The position numbers and the translations under genes are program-made. A model generated the notes under the pieces. It did no database searches. It was not told the DNA's origin and saw nothing but the letters and a program-made list of their open reading frames with translations. A DNA stretch of 64,000 nt from Latrodectus hesperus (Eukaryota; Arthropoda; Arachnida; Araneae; Theridiidae), in contig CM075855.1 in NCBI GenBank assembly GCA_037975125.1, positions 108,704,118-108,768,117 of the forward strand, written 5' to 3'. Shown here piece after piece: positions 40,458 through 51,776 of the stretch (the first letter of the stretch is position 1; every line of letters begins with the position of its first letter).

Positions 40458-41313
40458 AAATTATTAGTTAAAATCTTTTAGTTTCATTTTTTTAAAAAAT
40501 ACGTATTGACTTATAAAGCACTTGTTATTATTCTAAGGTAAAATTTATAACTTCATTTATTATATAAATTTACATGGCATCTGTAGCATTCTTGCTTAGA
40601 CAATTTTGGCATTCACATACATCGAAAATATTTTTCCGATTTACCTCTAATGCTTTCTTTATTTCTTTTAGTTGTATGTTTTGAGACATCTTTATTTTTG
40701 TATTTCTTTTTTTAAAGTCTGGTTGTGTACAAGTTGTAACTCTTTTAAGTGCTTCCACTAAACGTGGTTTTCATATTACTACTGTATTTGCATCCTCTTT
40801 TCATTTTTCTTAAATCATCTTTACAGATTTCCTACGTAACTTGCTAAAGAACAAAATGAAGTAATTTTTTTGGAGACCATTTACGAAAATTGCTTGCAAT
40901 TTTAAGTCAATTGAGTTTTCTTATATCTAAAAGTAAATTCCTCATGTGCCATACTTATCACAAAGTTTCTATAATTTGCTAAACAGGTGAGAGTTATCTG
41001 TTGAGGTTGTCTCAGATTGTCATTGTTCGTAAGTTTAACCGGTGTGGCTTATCAGGGAAGGGCTTACTTTTTGAGGCACGTTCAAATTGCCATCGCATGA
41101 AAGTTTAAATCTTGTGACATCAAACAGAATTGCTATCTCGTAAACGAAATCGAAGCTCTGCTGCTTTTTCTTCTAAACATCAGCTGGAAATGCAGATAAA
41201 AACTTTTCTTTAAAAGCTATTTCTACTTTAAATCTTGTAATGATGTCTTACAAAAATAAAAATAAAAATTAAATAGCGCCATACAATGGCGCAAAATACA
41301 TCACAAAAATATT

Positions 41314-41530
41314 TGGCACAGATGACGTATAAACGAAGATGCCAAATTCGTGATATTTTTGGCAGATTCTCTTATGTATCTGGCAACCTGGTTTTTACAA
41401 CGTCACAGATGTGGAGACCAATAAGAATTATGCATAAAATTCTAATTTGGCAACCTTAGTATTTATGTCATTTCGCACGTCATAATACATCATCTTGGCA
41501 ACATTTCTTCATCGCCAAATATTTCTTCAA
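41314..41530 (+). mobile_element. MITE family F, copy 3, right end lost
   Basis: The copy starts TGGCACAGATGACGTATAAA and follows copy 2 in order (TTTTTGGCAGATTCTCTTAT, CTGGCAACC, CGTCACAGATGTGGAGACC, CATCGCCAAATATTTC). The right terminal repeat is missing. Confidence 0.72.
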
Positions 41531-42000
41531 TACCATAAATAATAAGATATTTTAAATTCTTTCTCTCTCTTTTACAACGTCTCTAATTTTAGATTCTTTA
41601 AATTTTCTCTCTCTCTCTCTCTCTCTTAGTTGTCATAATATGTAAGTTAAATCCACCTGACATCAAGCACTTTCATGAATGTGAAAACGAAACCTGCGTT
41701 CAACATCTTTCGTTTTCTGTTTGAATATTGGTTTGAAATGTAGAAAAATATCAAAATTATATTCTTCAACTCTAAAGTTTTTAATGATGTTTTGAAATTA
41801 GAGAAATTTATTTTAAAAGAAATATTTAAAACACGTTATTTAAAGATGTCGAAAACAGTAAAAGTGTGATTTAAATTATATACCTCACTTAGATATATAT
41901 TTTTGCTTGTGTTTTTCTGTCATACACGGAAGTTTTAATGTTTTTATGCTTGAGAAAAATCACTCCTTAATTTGTTTTTGTGACATTACATCTTGTCAAT

Positions 42001-42204
42001 GCCGACAGATGGCTGAGTGGTTAGCGCTCCTGACTCCTGAGCTGTTGGTCTCTGGTTCGAATCCCAGTTCGGGCATGGATGTTTCTTTCCTTCTCTGTTC
42101 TATCTGTGCTTCTCTGTCCTTTCTTCTGTGATGTTGTATGAATGTGACCCACCCTATAAACAGGTTTGTGGTGGTATGGCGCGGGTAACGCTACTCGCTT
42201 CCGT
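42001..42204 (+). mobile_element. SINE family A, copy 7, 5' part only
   Basis: The copy begins GCCGACAGATGGCTGAGTGG after the target sequence CTTGTCAAT (41992-42000). It stops abruptly after CTACTCGCTTCCGT, where sequence homologous to 31869 begins. Its missing 3' end appears to be the end of copy 8, because the matching target duplication lies there. Confidence 0.88.
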
Positions 42205-42800
42205 AAACATTTATAAAAACTTAAAAATCAACATTTTTTAATGATACAAAATATTGTTGAATTATATTTTATTTTCCCTTTTTTTGAATTGATGTAGCAA
42301 AATATTATAGATTTTTTCTTTTAACATATTATTTAAAAAGTTAGTCTTCTATTCAAGCTTACCGATGGCGGAGAAGTTAGCGTCCCTAACTTCGAAGTAG
42401 TAGCTCCCGGGTTCGAGTCCTGGTTTGGGCATGGATGTTTCTTTCTCTTTCTGTGTCACTACACTTTCGGGGCGAAGATGGCCCACCCTTTGTAAACTCT
42501 ACTATATGAGATGCCGTTATTTAATCATTATAAAGCTGAATTGGGCAAAAGCTAAAGGGCATCCATGCATTAGAAAAAATATTTTCTACTTGAAAGTTTA
42601 TTTCTTGAATTAAAGAAAGAAGAAAGTAAATTGCGTAGTTGATTAATGATGAGAAAGTTTATTGAAAAGAAAAATATTGTTTTGATTACAAAATTCTTTT
42701 GAATTGTTGTGCTTAAAATTATAAATTTTTAATCTTATATATTGCCGACCGATTGGCTGAGTGGTTAGCGTTCCTGACTCCTGAGCTGTAGGTCCCGAGT
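42203..42800 (+). repeat. Segmental copy of 31869-32480
   Basis: Starting at GTAAACATTTATAAAAACTT this block is collinear with 31868 onward. It includes a SINE-B copy and the left flank and head of a SINE-A copy. Small indels and substitutions separate the two blocks. The junction shares a GTA microhomology. Confidence 0.85.
42358..42580 (+). mobile_element. SINE family B, copy 2 (inside the segmental copy)
   Basis: This is the same head, core and tail as copy 1 at 32028, and it arrived as part of the duplicated block, not as a separate insertion. Confidence 0.75.
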
Positions 42801-43054
42801 TCGAATCCCGATTTGGGCATGGATGTTTCTTTCCTTCTCTGTTCTCTCTGTCCTTTCTTCTGTGTTGTTGTATGGATGTGGCCCACCCTATATAAACGGG
42901 TTTATAGTGGTATGGCGCAGGTAACGCTACTCGCCTCCGTGACTTGGTTCACAGGTGCTCGCTGGGTAACGACAAATGAGTAGCAGTTTCTGGCCTTGTT
43001 GTGTCATAGGGTTAGTCACCCAAGTGTGTGCTCGCCATTGGAAAAAAAAAACAA
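42744..43054 (+). mobile_element. SINE family A, copy 8 (recombinant 3' half)
   Basis: The left flank is AATCTTATATATT, the left target flank of copy 5. The right flank is CTTGTCAAT at 43055-43063, the left target flank of copy 7. The head shares the private variant CCCGAGTTCGAATCCC with copy 5, but the tail differs from copy 5. The copy is therefore a chimera of two insertions. Confidence 0.85.
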
Positions 43055-43540
43055 CTTGTCAATAACACTGCCTTATCAAGTTTTGTACAAAAGGCATTCA
43101 TTATTTTATTTGTAATTAATGACCAGGTTTACCATATTAACCGTTATAAAAGACGCTTTACTTTCTTATACAAGACCCCTTTTTGAATGCTAGATCTTTC
43201 TTTAGTGATCATTATAATGAATTTAAAGTATTTTAAATATTAAATAATACAATTACAAATTAATTCTTTCTGCAAGTACTCTCTCTAATTGAGAAAGAAA
43301 ACTTTTAATTTTCTTGGTCAGACACACATCTTAAATTTAAATGAAGAGTCAGCTGAAGCCACTTCTAAATCAGCACCTGAATTCTCAGACAACATATAGC
43401 CCTTTGTACCATTCAGCGCAATTACTAAGCCATCGTTCTTAAATGATTTAACCGCTGTCTCTTGCCACCCAGTTTAATAAAATTGAACAATAGTAATTTC
43501 ACGCACTTAAATGTTGTTTATAAAAATTAGAAATTTTAAA

Positions 43541-44346
43541 CCATGGGCTCCCAAACTTTTTTTCTCGTGGACCACTCTCAAAGTTTTACTATTTTCGGTA
43601 TACCCACTGCTGCTAACAAAAGTACTAACAAAAACTACTTAAGCAAAAAAGTACCTAGGTACCTAAAGTTTAATCTTCCCTGGCTTTTTGTTCTTTTTTA
43701 TAGAAATTTAGAATAATCTCTAGTATTTATAATTTTTACTACGTAACTACCTACTACACTCAAGTAGTAAAATTAATATAATATGATTGATAGATTACAA
43801 TATACAATAATAATATGTATAACAAATAGGCAGATACTTACTTTTCCCGGCACTACAAAAACTGACATCGATTCACTCACAGTCACACTTTTATGCTTAA
43901 AATCCCGAAAACAAATGAATAACGCTTTATTCTTGGCATTCGCGCGTATTTATACTAATGTAGGTTGCAAGCACAGCGCAAGTCGCATTTCATACCTTTG
44001 CAGGTCTAAACAAGCATCCCGGACAAGCGGGCACACGGGCGGCACTTTGCTAGTCTCGACATTTGGTTTACATCTTGTACTATTATCTATTGTTCTATTC
44101 AACTCTGTGTTTCAACTGAGTCTCGAATATTTTTGAGTATCTACCTAGTGAATGATGCTACCTGCGTACGTTGATAGGTAAATCCAAGCCAAAATTTTTC
44201 TTCTTTATTATGAAAACCAGAAAAGTTTTCGTGGACCCCCACTTACAACTTGTGAACCCCTGTTTTCTTTTCACGTCTACATGAACCCCCATGTGGCCTC
44301 CTATGGACCGCTGGGGTTCCACCTGGACCACTTTGGGAACCAATTG
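43541..44346. mobile_element. hAT-like non-autonomous DNA transposon
   Basis: The left end CCATGGGCTCCCAAACTTTT, followed by CTCGTGGACCACTC, and the reverse complement of the right end, CAATTGGTTCCCAAAGTGGT, resemble the CAGTGGTTCCCAAA termini common in hAT elements (Charlie-like). The 800-bp interior is short for an autonomous copy, and no transposase motif was seen. The 8-bp target duplication is not clear. Confidence 0.6.
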
Positions 44347-44780
44347 CTTAAGCGAACCTAGCTCTGATCGTCGATGACAGCGCATGCGTAAGTACATGCG
44401 TTACATAGATTACTTTAAAGTCTATGTAACTAACGTTACCATAAACCGTGAGAAAACCAGAAAAAGAGCATTCCTTCGAATAGAGAAAATTTCCAGATGA
44501 AATCAAAAATTCAGCATCGATATATAAGATGTACTCCGTTTTTCAGGTCTATATTCAAACAAAAAATGCGTCTTATACGCGGCCATATACGGTAGACCAT
44601 TTTAATTTCTAGAGCAACATATTTTAGAAATGCTGGTGTAAACAAAAGTTTGAAATCATTGAAGATCAAACATTAAAGTTTTAATTTAGATTGTATTAAC
44701 GTACATATTAGTTGTTGTTGTTTATTTCAACTCCAAATAATTCAAGGCTTTAACTACAAGCCCACAATTTTCTTTTCCAG

Positions 44781-44885
44781 ACAATGTTAAACAGAAGGGC
44801 GTTTAGTGACGTCCTTTCTGATGCATCGAAAACATCCCGAAGAAAAGAAGAAGCAAGACAAGTAGAATTTGTCAGAATTGGACAG
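44781..44885 (+). CDS. GARNL3: GARNL3-like gene, exon 7 (basic linker between GAP and CNH)
   Basis: The exon follows TTTTCTTTTCCAG and consists of 35 complete codons: TMLNRRAFSDVLSDASKTSR, RKEEARQVEFVRIGQ. The pattern MLNRR.FSDVL...(R)KKEEARQ.EFVRIGQ is diagnostic of GARNL3. The segment is rich in Arg, Lys and Ser and is expected to be a linker. The donor is GTATAT. Because it ends in phase 0, it could splice either to exon 8 or to the alternative exon at 55134. Confidence 0.93.
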
Positions 44886-45014
44886 GTATATTATGTTTAT
44901 TTTTTCCATTTTATTTATTTTTAGATAAAAACAACTATTTAAAAGCTTAATGAATATTTTAAATAAATAAGTTGCATTTGTTAGTTTACGCCACCATGGT
45001 CTCAGTTTCAAATT

Positions 45015-45407
45015 GTTGTTGTTGTTGTTGTTACTAATGACACTTGGACAAGCCAAGCTTGCTATGCCTTGGATATGCGAATTTAAGTCAATTGGGAGCG
45101 TCTTTCGTTTTAATCAGAGCACCATGAAGGTGAAAGTATGAATTTTGCTTTTCAAATCCTCCGATAGATGGCAGTACTAGAGGATCAAATCCCTCAATTT
45201 TGGCATTGATCTGAAGGGAGAGTAAATTTCTTCAGACCATTGCACCGATGGTAACTGCTCAACGACCGACCACAGGAATTTCAATTCCACAAATTTAACG
45301 AGCACGTATATCGCATGTTCTCGGTGGGTTTTGGCGGCATTGAGAATCGAACCCCACCCTTCGGGATGGAAGGCCGATACCCTAACCACTAGACTACTAC
45401 GGCCCGG
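45015..45407 (-). mobile_element. SINE family E, copy 1 with target duplication
   Basis: The minus strand begins CGGGCCGTAGTAGTCTAGTG and carries GGGGTTCGATTCTC as B box. It has a long body and ends in (AAC)n. It is flanked by GTTTCAAATT at 45005-45014 and 45408-45417. Confidence 0.88.
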
Positions 45408-45470
45408 GTTTCAAATTTGACACCATAATATATCTTTAGATATGTATTTATTCATTTACCTTTAAATATA

Positions 45471-45773
45471 CCCACCGAGTACATGCGATATACGTGCTCG
45501 TTAAATCTGTGGAATCAAAAGTCCTATAGTCGGTCGTTGAGCAGTTACCATAGGGGTAATGGTCTGGAGAAAATTTCCTTCCTCTTCAGATCAGTGTCAA
45601 AACTGAGAAAGTGGATCTTCTAGTGCTGCCATCTATCGGAAGAGTCTACAAAAAAGTCGTACTTTCATCTTCGTGGTGCACTGATTAAACAAAAGACGCA
45701 CCCTACTAACTTAAATTCGCATAGCCAATGACATAGCGAGCTTGACTTGTCCAAGTGTCATAAGTAACAAAAA
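45471..45773 (+). mobile_element. SINE family E, copy 2, head missing
   Basis: This plus-strand copy begins within the body at CCCACCGAGTACATGCGATA and ends GTCATAAGTAACAAAAAC. It faces copy 1 across about 60 bp and forms an imperfect inverted repeat with it. Confidence 0.85.
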
Positions 45774-46022
45774 CTTTGAAATATCTTCTTGGAAAAGTGG
45801 TTCAGTTTTAATATTAGTAATTCTTATACTAATATAGTATACAAGACAAAAAATTTAAGTACACCAATTATTTAAAATATATGAACTATCAAGTATGTAT
45901 CTAAAATGAACTGTGATGATGTTAAATATTATTCTCAAAATATATATTTCCCAATCGTAGTGGCCATGATTTCATTTGTCGAATTTAGGTTAACGTCATT
46001 AACATAAAATATCATTGCGAAA

Positions 46023-46070
46023 AAGTCATTTACCGTCAGATAACGTAAAATATCTGACGGTAAATGACTT
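46023..46070. repeat. Perfect 20-bp hairpin
   Basis: AAGTCATTTACCGTCAGATA (46023-46042) is the exact reverse complement of 46051-46070, with an 8-nt loop ACGTAAAA. Confidence 0.95.
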
Positions 46071-47047
46071 CTTTCTAAAGTAAAGATAAGAACATTCACT
46101 TCTTTATTTAGAAATATAAAACGTAGTTATAAATTGACAGAAATATTTTTTAAAAATCAATGTAAATTCGATAATTTAAACATATATTTAGCACATCTTA
46201 CATAGTATTTTTAGTAAAGTATGAACACATAATAAGATTTTGGAGAGGCTTTTAGTGACACGTTATAATTAATCAGTGCAATTTATCTAGGTTGATAGGT
46301 GATTCAGTCATTATTCTTAAGAGATAACTGAATTATAATTTTATAACTGTTAAAAGTACCCACAATTCACATTATTTTATTTTTTGCACTGGGTAAAGAA
46401 ACTGATTTAAATTTTTACTAACCCAAGTTATTTATTAGAGTTAAAACCTATGTGTAAAAGTACATGAGAGATTTTATTTTCAGAAATACATTCTGATTCC
46501 TTAATTCCTTAATTTTTTTTTTCTGTAAGAATCTTCAGTCCAATCTCAATCTCCCTTAGCTTACAACAATATAATTCATTGAAATTTGAACTATATTCAG
46601 ATTATATTCTACTTAATGACATGAAGTTTTAAAATTTGTTAGTCTTTTAGGTATGAATGCCTAGTATTCTGGTAATTTACCTATTACAATCTCGGAGAAT
46701 GATACTATTATTTAAGTCTTCATTGTATTGATTAAAGTAACTTATCAGCAAAAGATTCTAGGCGTCATATGGGGACAATTAACATCGAAGAAAATCATCC
46801 GGGAAATATACACAGAATAGACGTTAATAGTTGAATTCATAAAACATTATGTAAAATATTAGCAGTTGCTACGAATCAATTTCTAAAATGAATAATTATT
46901 TAGTTAATCTGAACCTATGACATTAAGTGCCCTTAAATGCGTTATAAAGCACTTACACACAAACGGAATTTCTTTATTTCGTTATTTCACCAAACTTTTG
47001 TCGTGAAAACAGACCAAATAAACATTATATGTTTTAAGATTATTTTT

Positions 47048-47419
47048 GCTGTTGTTGTTGTTACTTATGAACTCGGACAAGCCAAGCTTACTTTGCTATC
47101 TGCTATGCGAATTTAACTTAGTAGGATGCGCCTTTATTTTAATCAGAGCACCATGATGGTGAAAGTACGACTTATCTCTAAGTTTCCTACGATAGATGGC
47201 ACCACCAGAGGCTCCTCTCCCTCAATTTTGACATTGATCTGGTGGGGGAGGAAATTTTCTCCAGACTATTACACCCATGGTAATTGCTCAACGACCTACC
47301 ACAGGACGTTCTATTCCACAGATGTAACGAGCTTCGGTGGGTCATCAGCGGTACTGGGAATCAAACCCCACCATTTCAGACGGAAGGCCAATGCCTTAAC
47401 TACCAAGCTACCACGGCCC
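47048..47419 (-). mobile_element. SINE family E, copy 3
   Basis: This minus-strand copy has the head GGCCGTGGTAGCTTGGTAG, B box GGTTTGATTCCC and an (AAC)n tail. The flanks AGATTATTTTT and AGATAATTTTT are a target duplication with one mismatch. Confidence 0.85.
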
Positions 47420-47917
47420 AGATAATTTTTTTCTATTAACAACTTTCATTATAATGCATAACAGAAAACATATGTTGGTATATACTTTTATGTTCCAAAA
47501 ATACTTTCAAGAAATTTTATTTAAGTTTTACACTATAATAAAATAAATCAATGTGGGAAAGGGAAGCCAGCAATTTGAACTGAAAATTTTGCTCTTTTAA
47601 AATTGTTTCTATAAATGACACACAAGAAAGAGAAGAGCTTCGCTATACTTTTTTCCACAATACACTAATTGTTTAATCTCAGACATGTGTTTAAAAAAAA
47701 GATCTTCAAAACTTTGAGCTCTGCACTAATATTATTATTTCATCATGTTTATAATTCCATTTTGTAACTACACAGAAGATCATTATAGTATGCAACTTTT
47801 TCGCTGATTTTATATTGCCTATCGCGTAATTTGATATTCATTATCGAGACAAACATGAGTTGCTTCACTTGAATATATACCGATACCATTAACGATTTAT
47901 TACGTTAACTATCAACA

Positions 47918-48146
47918 GGTGCCGACTGATAGTTGAGTGGTTAGTGACCCTAACTTTGAAGCAGTATGTCCCTGGTTTGGATCCTCTTTTGGGCATGGAT
48001 GTTCCTTTCTCTGTGTTTCTCAATCTTTCACTTCAGGGCAAAGATGGCCTCCCCCTCTGAATTTTACACTGTATAAACTGATATCACCTTCGCCTTTTGT
48101 AGCGCTGAATGCATTAATCCTAATATCAACCGGGCATTGGAAAATA
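47918..48146 (+). mobile_element. SINE family B, copy 3 with target duplication
   Basis: The head GCCGACTGATAGTTGAGTGG is followed by CTTTGAAGCAGTATGTCCC, the GGGCATGGATGTTCCTTTCT core and a diverged B-type tail. It is flanked by AACTATCAACA at 47907-47917 and 48147-48157. Confidence 0.8.
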
Positions 48147-48929
48147 AACTATCAACAAGTTGCTGTTCATTCCACTAATTGTTACTAACCCATTCTGTAA
48201 AAATTTAGATAGTTTCAAAACTATTCATTATGAATTTCATTGGCAATTCCCAAACAATACTTACCCGGAAATAATTACGAATTCAGTCAGGATCATAATG
48301 TTATTGCAAACAAGATCTTCAAGTTAATCCCTTCCATTAAATTGAGGACTCCTATAATGAAACAGATCCTGATCCCCAGTTAAGATTTTATCTCCTGAGA
48401 CAAAATCACTTTAAGGCAGTTAAGCCTAATCCTCAGTGGTTGAACGTTTTGTAGGTACAAACATCATGATGAAGGAAATAATATAAGTTACACTACTGCC
48501 AATTAATTCCCCCTCCATTTCCTCTTATATACTGCTTCCTAAAACTACAATACTAATTTGAAGATACGATTCTTATTCAACCAATTAATCGAGGAAGTTA
48601 ACCTAATAAAAGTAATTAGTTTCTATTCACTCTTGAAGGCATCATTCTCCTTTAAGAACATTTTTCCCTAAAATCTTCCCTTTACTCTTTCAATTTGCTT
48701 AATTACTTTCATCGTGTACACTTCACTGATATGTGTTTGATTTTTCCAAAAATAATTTCATCTAACGGATTTTAACCCGTTCCATTTAAAGAATATCAAA
48801 TCTCTATTTAGTATAGCAAGTTAGTATTTTGGCCATTACATCTGTAGTACAACATCTGTAGTCTAAAAAAGTAGCGTATTATTCTATATCATTCGAGTTA
48901 TACAAATACCCTAAATAATTTTAATTCAA

Positions 48930-49545
48930 GCAATAAAATACAACAGTTTCTTGGATTATAAAATTGAAAATAGGAAAACTCTCTCGGTTATACAGGAAAT
49001 AACTTCAATTAAATATCAAATATATTAAAATACAATTGTTTCTTGGGTTCTAAAATTATAAATAGGCAAACCCAGTTATGCTGGAAATAACATCAATTAA
49101 ATATTAAATACAATAAAATACAACAGTTTCTTGGATTATAAAATTGAAAATAAGCAAACTCTCTCTCTCTCAGTTATGCAGGAAATAACTTCAATTAAAT
49201 ATTAAATAGCATAAAATACAATTGTTTCTTGGACTCTAAAATTATAAATAAGCAAACTCAGTTATGCAGGAAATAACTTCAATTAAATATAAAATACAAC
49301 AGTTTCTTGGATTATTAAATTGGAAATAAGCAAACTCTCAGTTATACCGGAAATAACTTCAATTAAATACAACAGTTTTTTGGATTATTAAATTGGAAAT
49401 AGGCAAACTCTCTCTCTCTCTCAGTTATACCGGAAATAACTTCAATTAAATATTAAATACAACAGTTTCTCGAATCATAAAATTGAAAAAAGCCAAACTC
49501 AGTTACAATACCGGAAATAACTTCAATAAAATATTAAAATGTCTC
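48930..49545. repeat. Minisatellite of about 72-97-bp units, 7 copies
   Basis: Copies begin near 48941, 49033, 49121, 49218, 49298, 49370 and 49460. Each carries a variant of ACAGTTTCTTGGATTATAAA, a CAAACTC(TC)nAGTTAT segment and GGAAATAACTTCAATTAAAT. The TC tract varies from none to about six units. Copies 2 and 4 carry a distinct variant (ACAATTGTTTCTTGG) alternating with copies 1 and 3. Confidence 0.9.
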
Positions 49546-50166
49546 TCTTTAGGCTCTTTGGAAACTATACAAAAATCTGTTTGAATAATAACTATTTCTA
49601 ACTGTTTTCATTAAAAATATAAATTGTTATTTCTACCCTGAACTAATAACTTGGTTCAAGAAAATAAAAGTAATATTTATTTTTAGTTTGTTTTTAGATG
49701 AGAAATCTGAATATTCATAATCAAGCATTAAAGCAGATATAATTCATTTGTAACGATAAAAAAATACTTGTTTTATTTTGATGTAAGCGAACGAAAAAAA
49801 CCGGTACAGTTTTGTTTTAAAACGCAGTTATTGTGTTTCAGAGAATGTTTCGTAATTCATTTCTCGCTTGAAATGACTCATTTTGACAATCAATAAGCCA
49901 AATTTGGCGCCACTGAGTCTTAATAGACAACTTCACGTAATGTTTTCATTTTCTTATCAGAGTAACGCTTTTTTTTCTACATTCAATACAGAATTATAAT
50001 AATTTCTTCATTAATTCTTAAATATTTGATTTTAAATTATTCGAGTAATTTACCTGGTGTATAGTAATTAACAATAAATATTTTTTCTTCTTCTTTTATA
50101 AAAGAAACTTTTCTACATTAGTATTCAATTATTTCGTATTGTTATAAATATTATTGTTAAATTATA

Positions 50167-50169
<3 letters not shown>

Positions 50170-50264
<95 letters not shown>

Positions 50265-50276
50265 ATTATTATTATT
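50170..50276. repeat. (TA)n then (TAT)n microsatellite
   Basis: A 92-bp TA run followed by five TTA units. Confidence 0.97.
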
Positions 50277-50465
50277 TTCATCAAACACTTCTGTGAAGAC
50301 AAAAATCTTTCGTAGGGATTCTCTTTATTGTTTATTTTAAATCTATCCTTGAAGCATTAAACTTTATGCATGATAACATGTTTTAAGAAAAAAGTAAATC
50401 TGCCTAAAAATATTTCATAATTTTAATTTGCATATATTTTTGACACTGAATATAAAATAAATGCA

Positions 50466-50813
50466 TAGGAAAATTTTCCTCTTCTTATTTTTCTTTTTAA
50501 ATATCTTACACTCAATTTTCATTGATGTTTAACAGAACTCAAAGTATGTAGTTTCGTGTTAGAAATTTTTAAAGCTTAGAAATATATTATAAAGAAAATC
50601 CTATATACATTTTTATCGACGAATGACACATTCTTATAGGAGAATTCTCTTTTTATTTCATTCTTTTAAATATCCTACACATAATCGACATTGATATTTA
50701 ACAGATTTTAAAGCATGTACTTTCATGTTACAAATTTTGAATATTTAGAAATCTATTATAAAAGAAATCCTACATTTTTTTATAGACGAATGACACATTC
50801 TTATAGGAAAATT
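50466..50813. repeat. Diverged tandem duplication, about 175-bp unit
   Basis: 50466-50637 and 50638-50813 align along their length. Both carry TTTAACAGA, a GTA(G/C)TTTC(G/A)TGTTA segment and GACGAATGACACATTCTTAT. Divergence is roughly 15-20% by eye. Confidence 0.8.
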
Positions 50814-51616
50814 TACACATTAAGCAGATATCTTATAGCTAAACTTTCTTCAAAGGATATGCCGTTTAGTTTGTAACTTACTATACAAATCTATCATATA
50901 ACATCAGATGCATAATTGTTACAATGGAATAACTTTGTTATAACTTTTAAATTATTTGTACTAACCTTAAAAATAATGTAAATAACAAGTATTGATAAAT
51001 AATACAAAAGATGAAAAAAACTTTTACACCGTTTAAGGTTTTTCTAGAAAGTTTAAATTCCACTTTCTAGTTTTGAATATATTAATTTGTATAAAATTGG
51101 AGCAAATAACATGAAATGCAAAATCTTTTTTCAGGAGTAATTAAAATTACTAAAAATTTAAAAGATATAAAAATGATTTTAAAATTGTTTCGTGCTAACT
51201 TAAAAAAATCTTTTTAATTATAATCATTTATGAAAAATACATGAAAAGATTTTGCAAAAATTAAATAGTGCTCTCTTTTAGTTCTAACTTTTAATCTCTA
51301 TATACACTGTCCGACATTAAAGATGCAAGACCAAGAAGGAGTTGACAAAAAGTGACGTCACTCGACAAACAGAAAGAGGCAGTAATGAAGAAAAACGTAT
51401 CTGTATTTCGATACGATGTGCATAATAAAGAGAAAATCTGCAGCATCTTATTCAGAGCGAGAATAAAATGCTGCAGAATTTCGGTTGGCTTGGTTGGCGG
51501 GCCGCCACCACCTGCCGTCTCTAACTGCACCTACTACCTAGTTTTGGGCAGTCAGAATCAGTACTTTAAAAATAAAGATTAATAAAATTAAAAGTGCAGC
51601 GTGGTTGGATAGTAGA

Positions 51617-51776
51617 ACACCCACCCTTGGCGCGAATGATTTTGGTTGGCGATAATTGTAGCTTGCGCTAATCTTGATAACCCTACTTCGATACACCAGA
51701 TATGGGTACACAAACTATTTCAGTAATTTCGTTCAAGCTTGGCACTTTTTTTCAGTTTATCGCCAAGGGTGTGAGC
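51617..51776. mobile_element. Small MITE with CACCCTTGGCG termini
   Basis: CACCCACCCTTGGCGCG on the left and the reverse complement of the right end, CTCACACCCTTGGCGATA, form short inverted termini of a 160-bp unit. The interior also contains a TTGGCGATAA motif. Confidence 0.5.

Larger units (their letters stand above)
38674..44780 (+). other. Intron 6-7
   Basis: The intron runs GTGAGT to TTTTCCAG. It contains a 14-bp triplet repeat (39221-39262), two MITE-F copies, the SINE chimera at 41992-43063 and a hAT-like element (43541-44346). A short stretch at about 44520-44600 (TCTTATACGCGGCCATATAC) looks like the end of another DNA transposon but could not be assigned. Confidence 0.8.

Noticed and set aside
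43783..44136. 117-codon plus-strand frame
   Set aside because: It lies inside the hAT-like element, with no transposase motif; best read as chance.
51291..51582. Overlapping frames at 51291-51530 (minus) and 51352-51582 (plus)
   Set aside because: They overlap a repeat-like region with a hairpin (CTGCAGCAT...ATGCTGCAG, about 51439-51477) and show no family resemblance.
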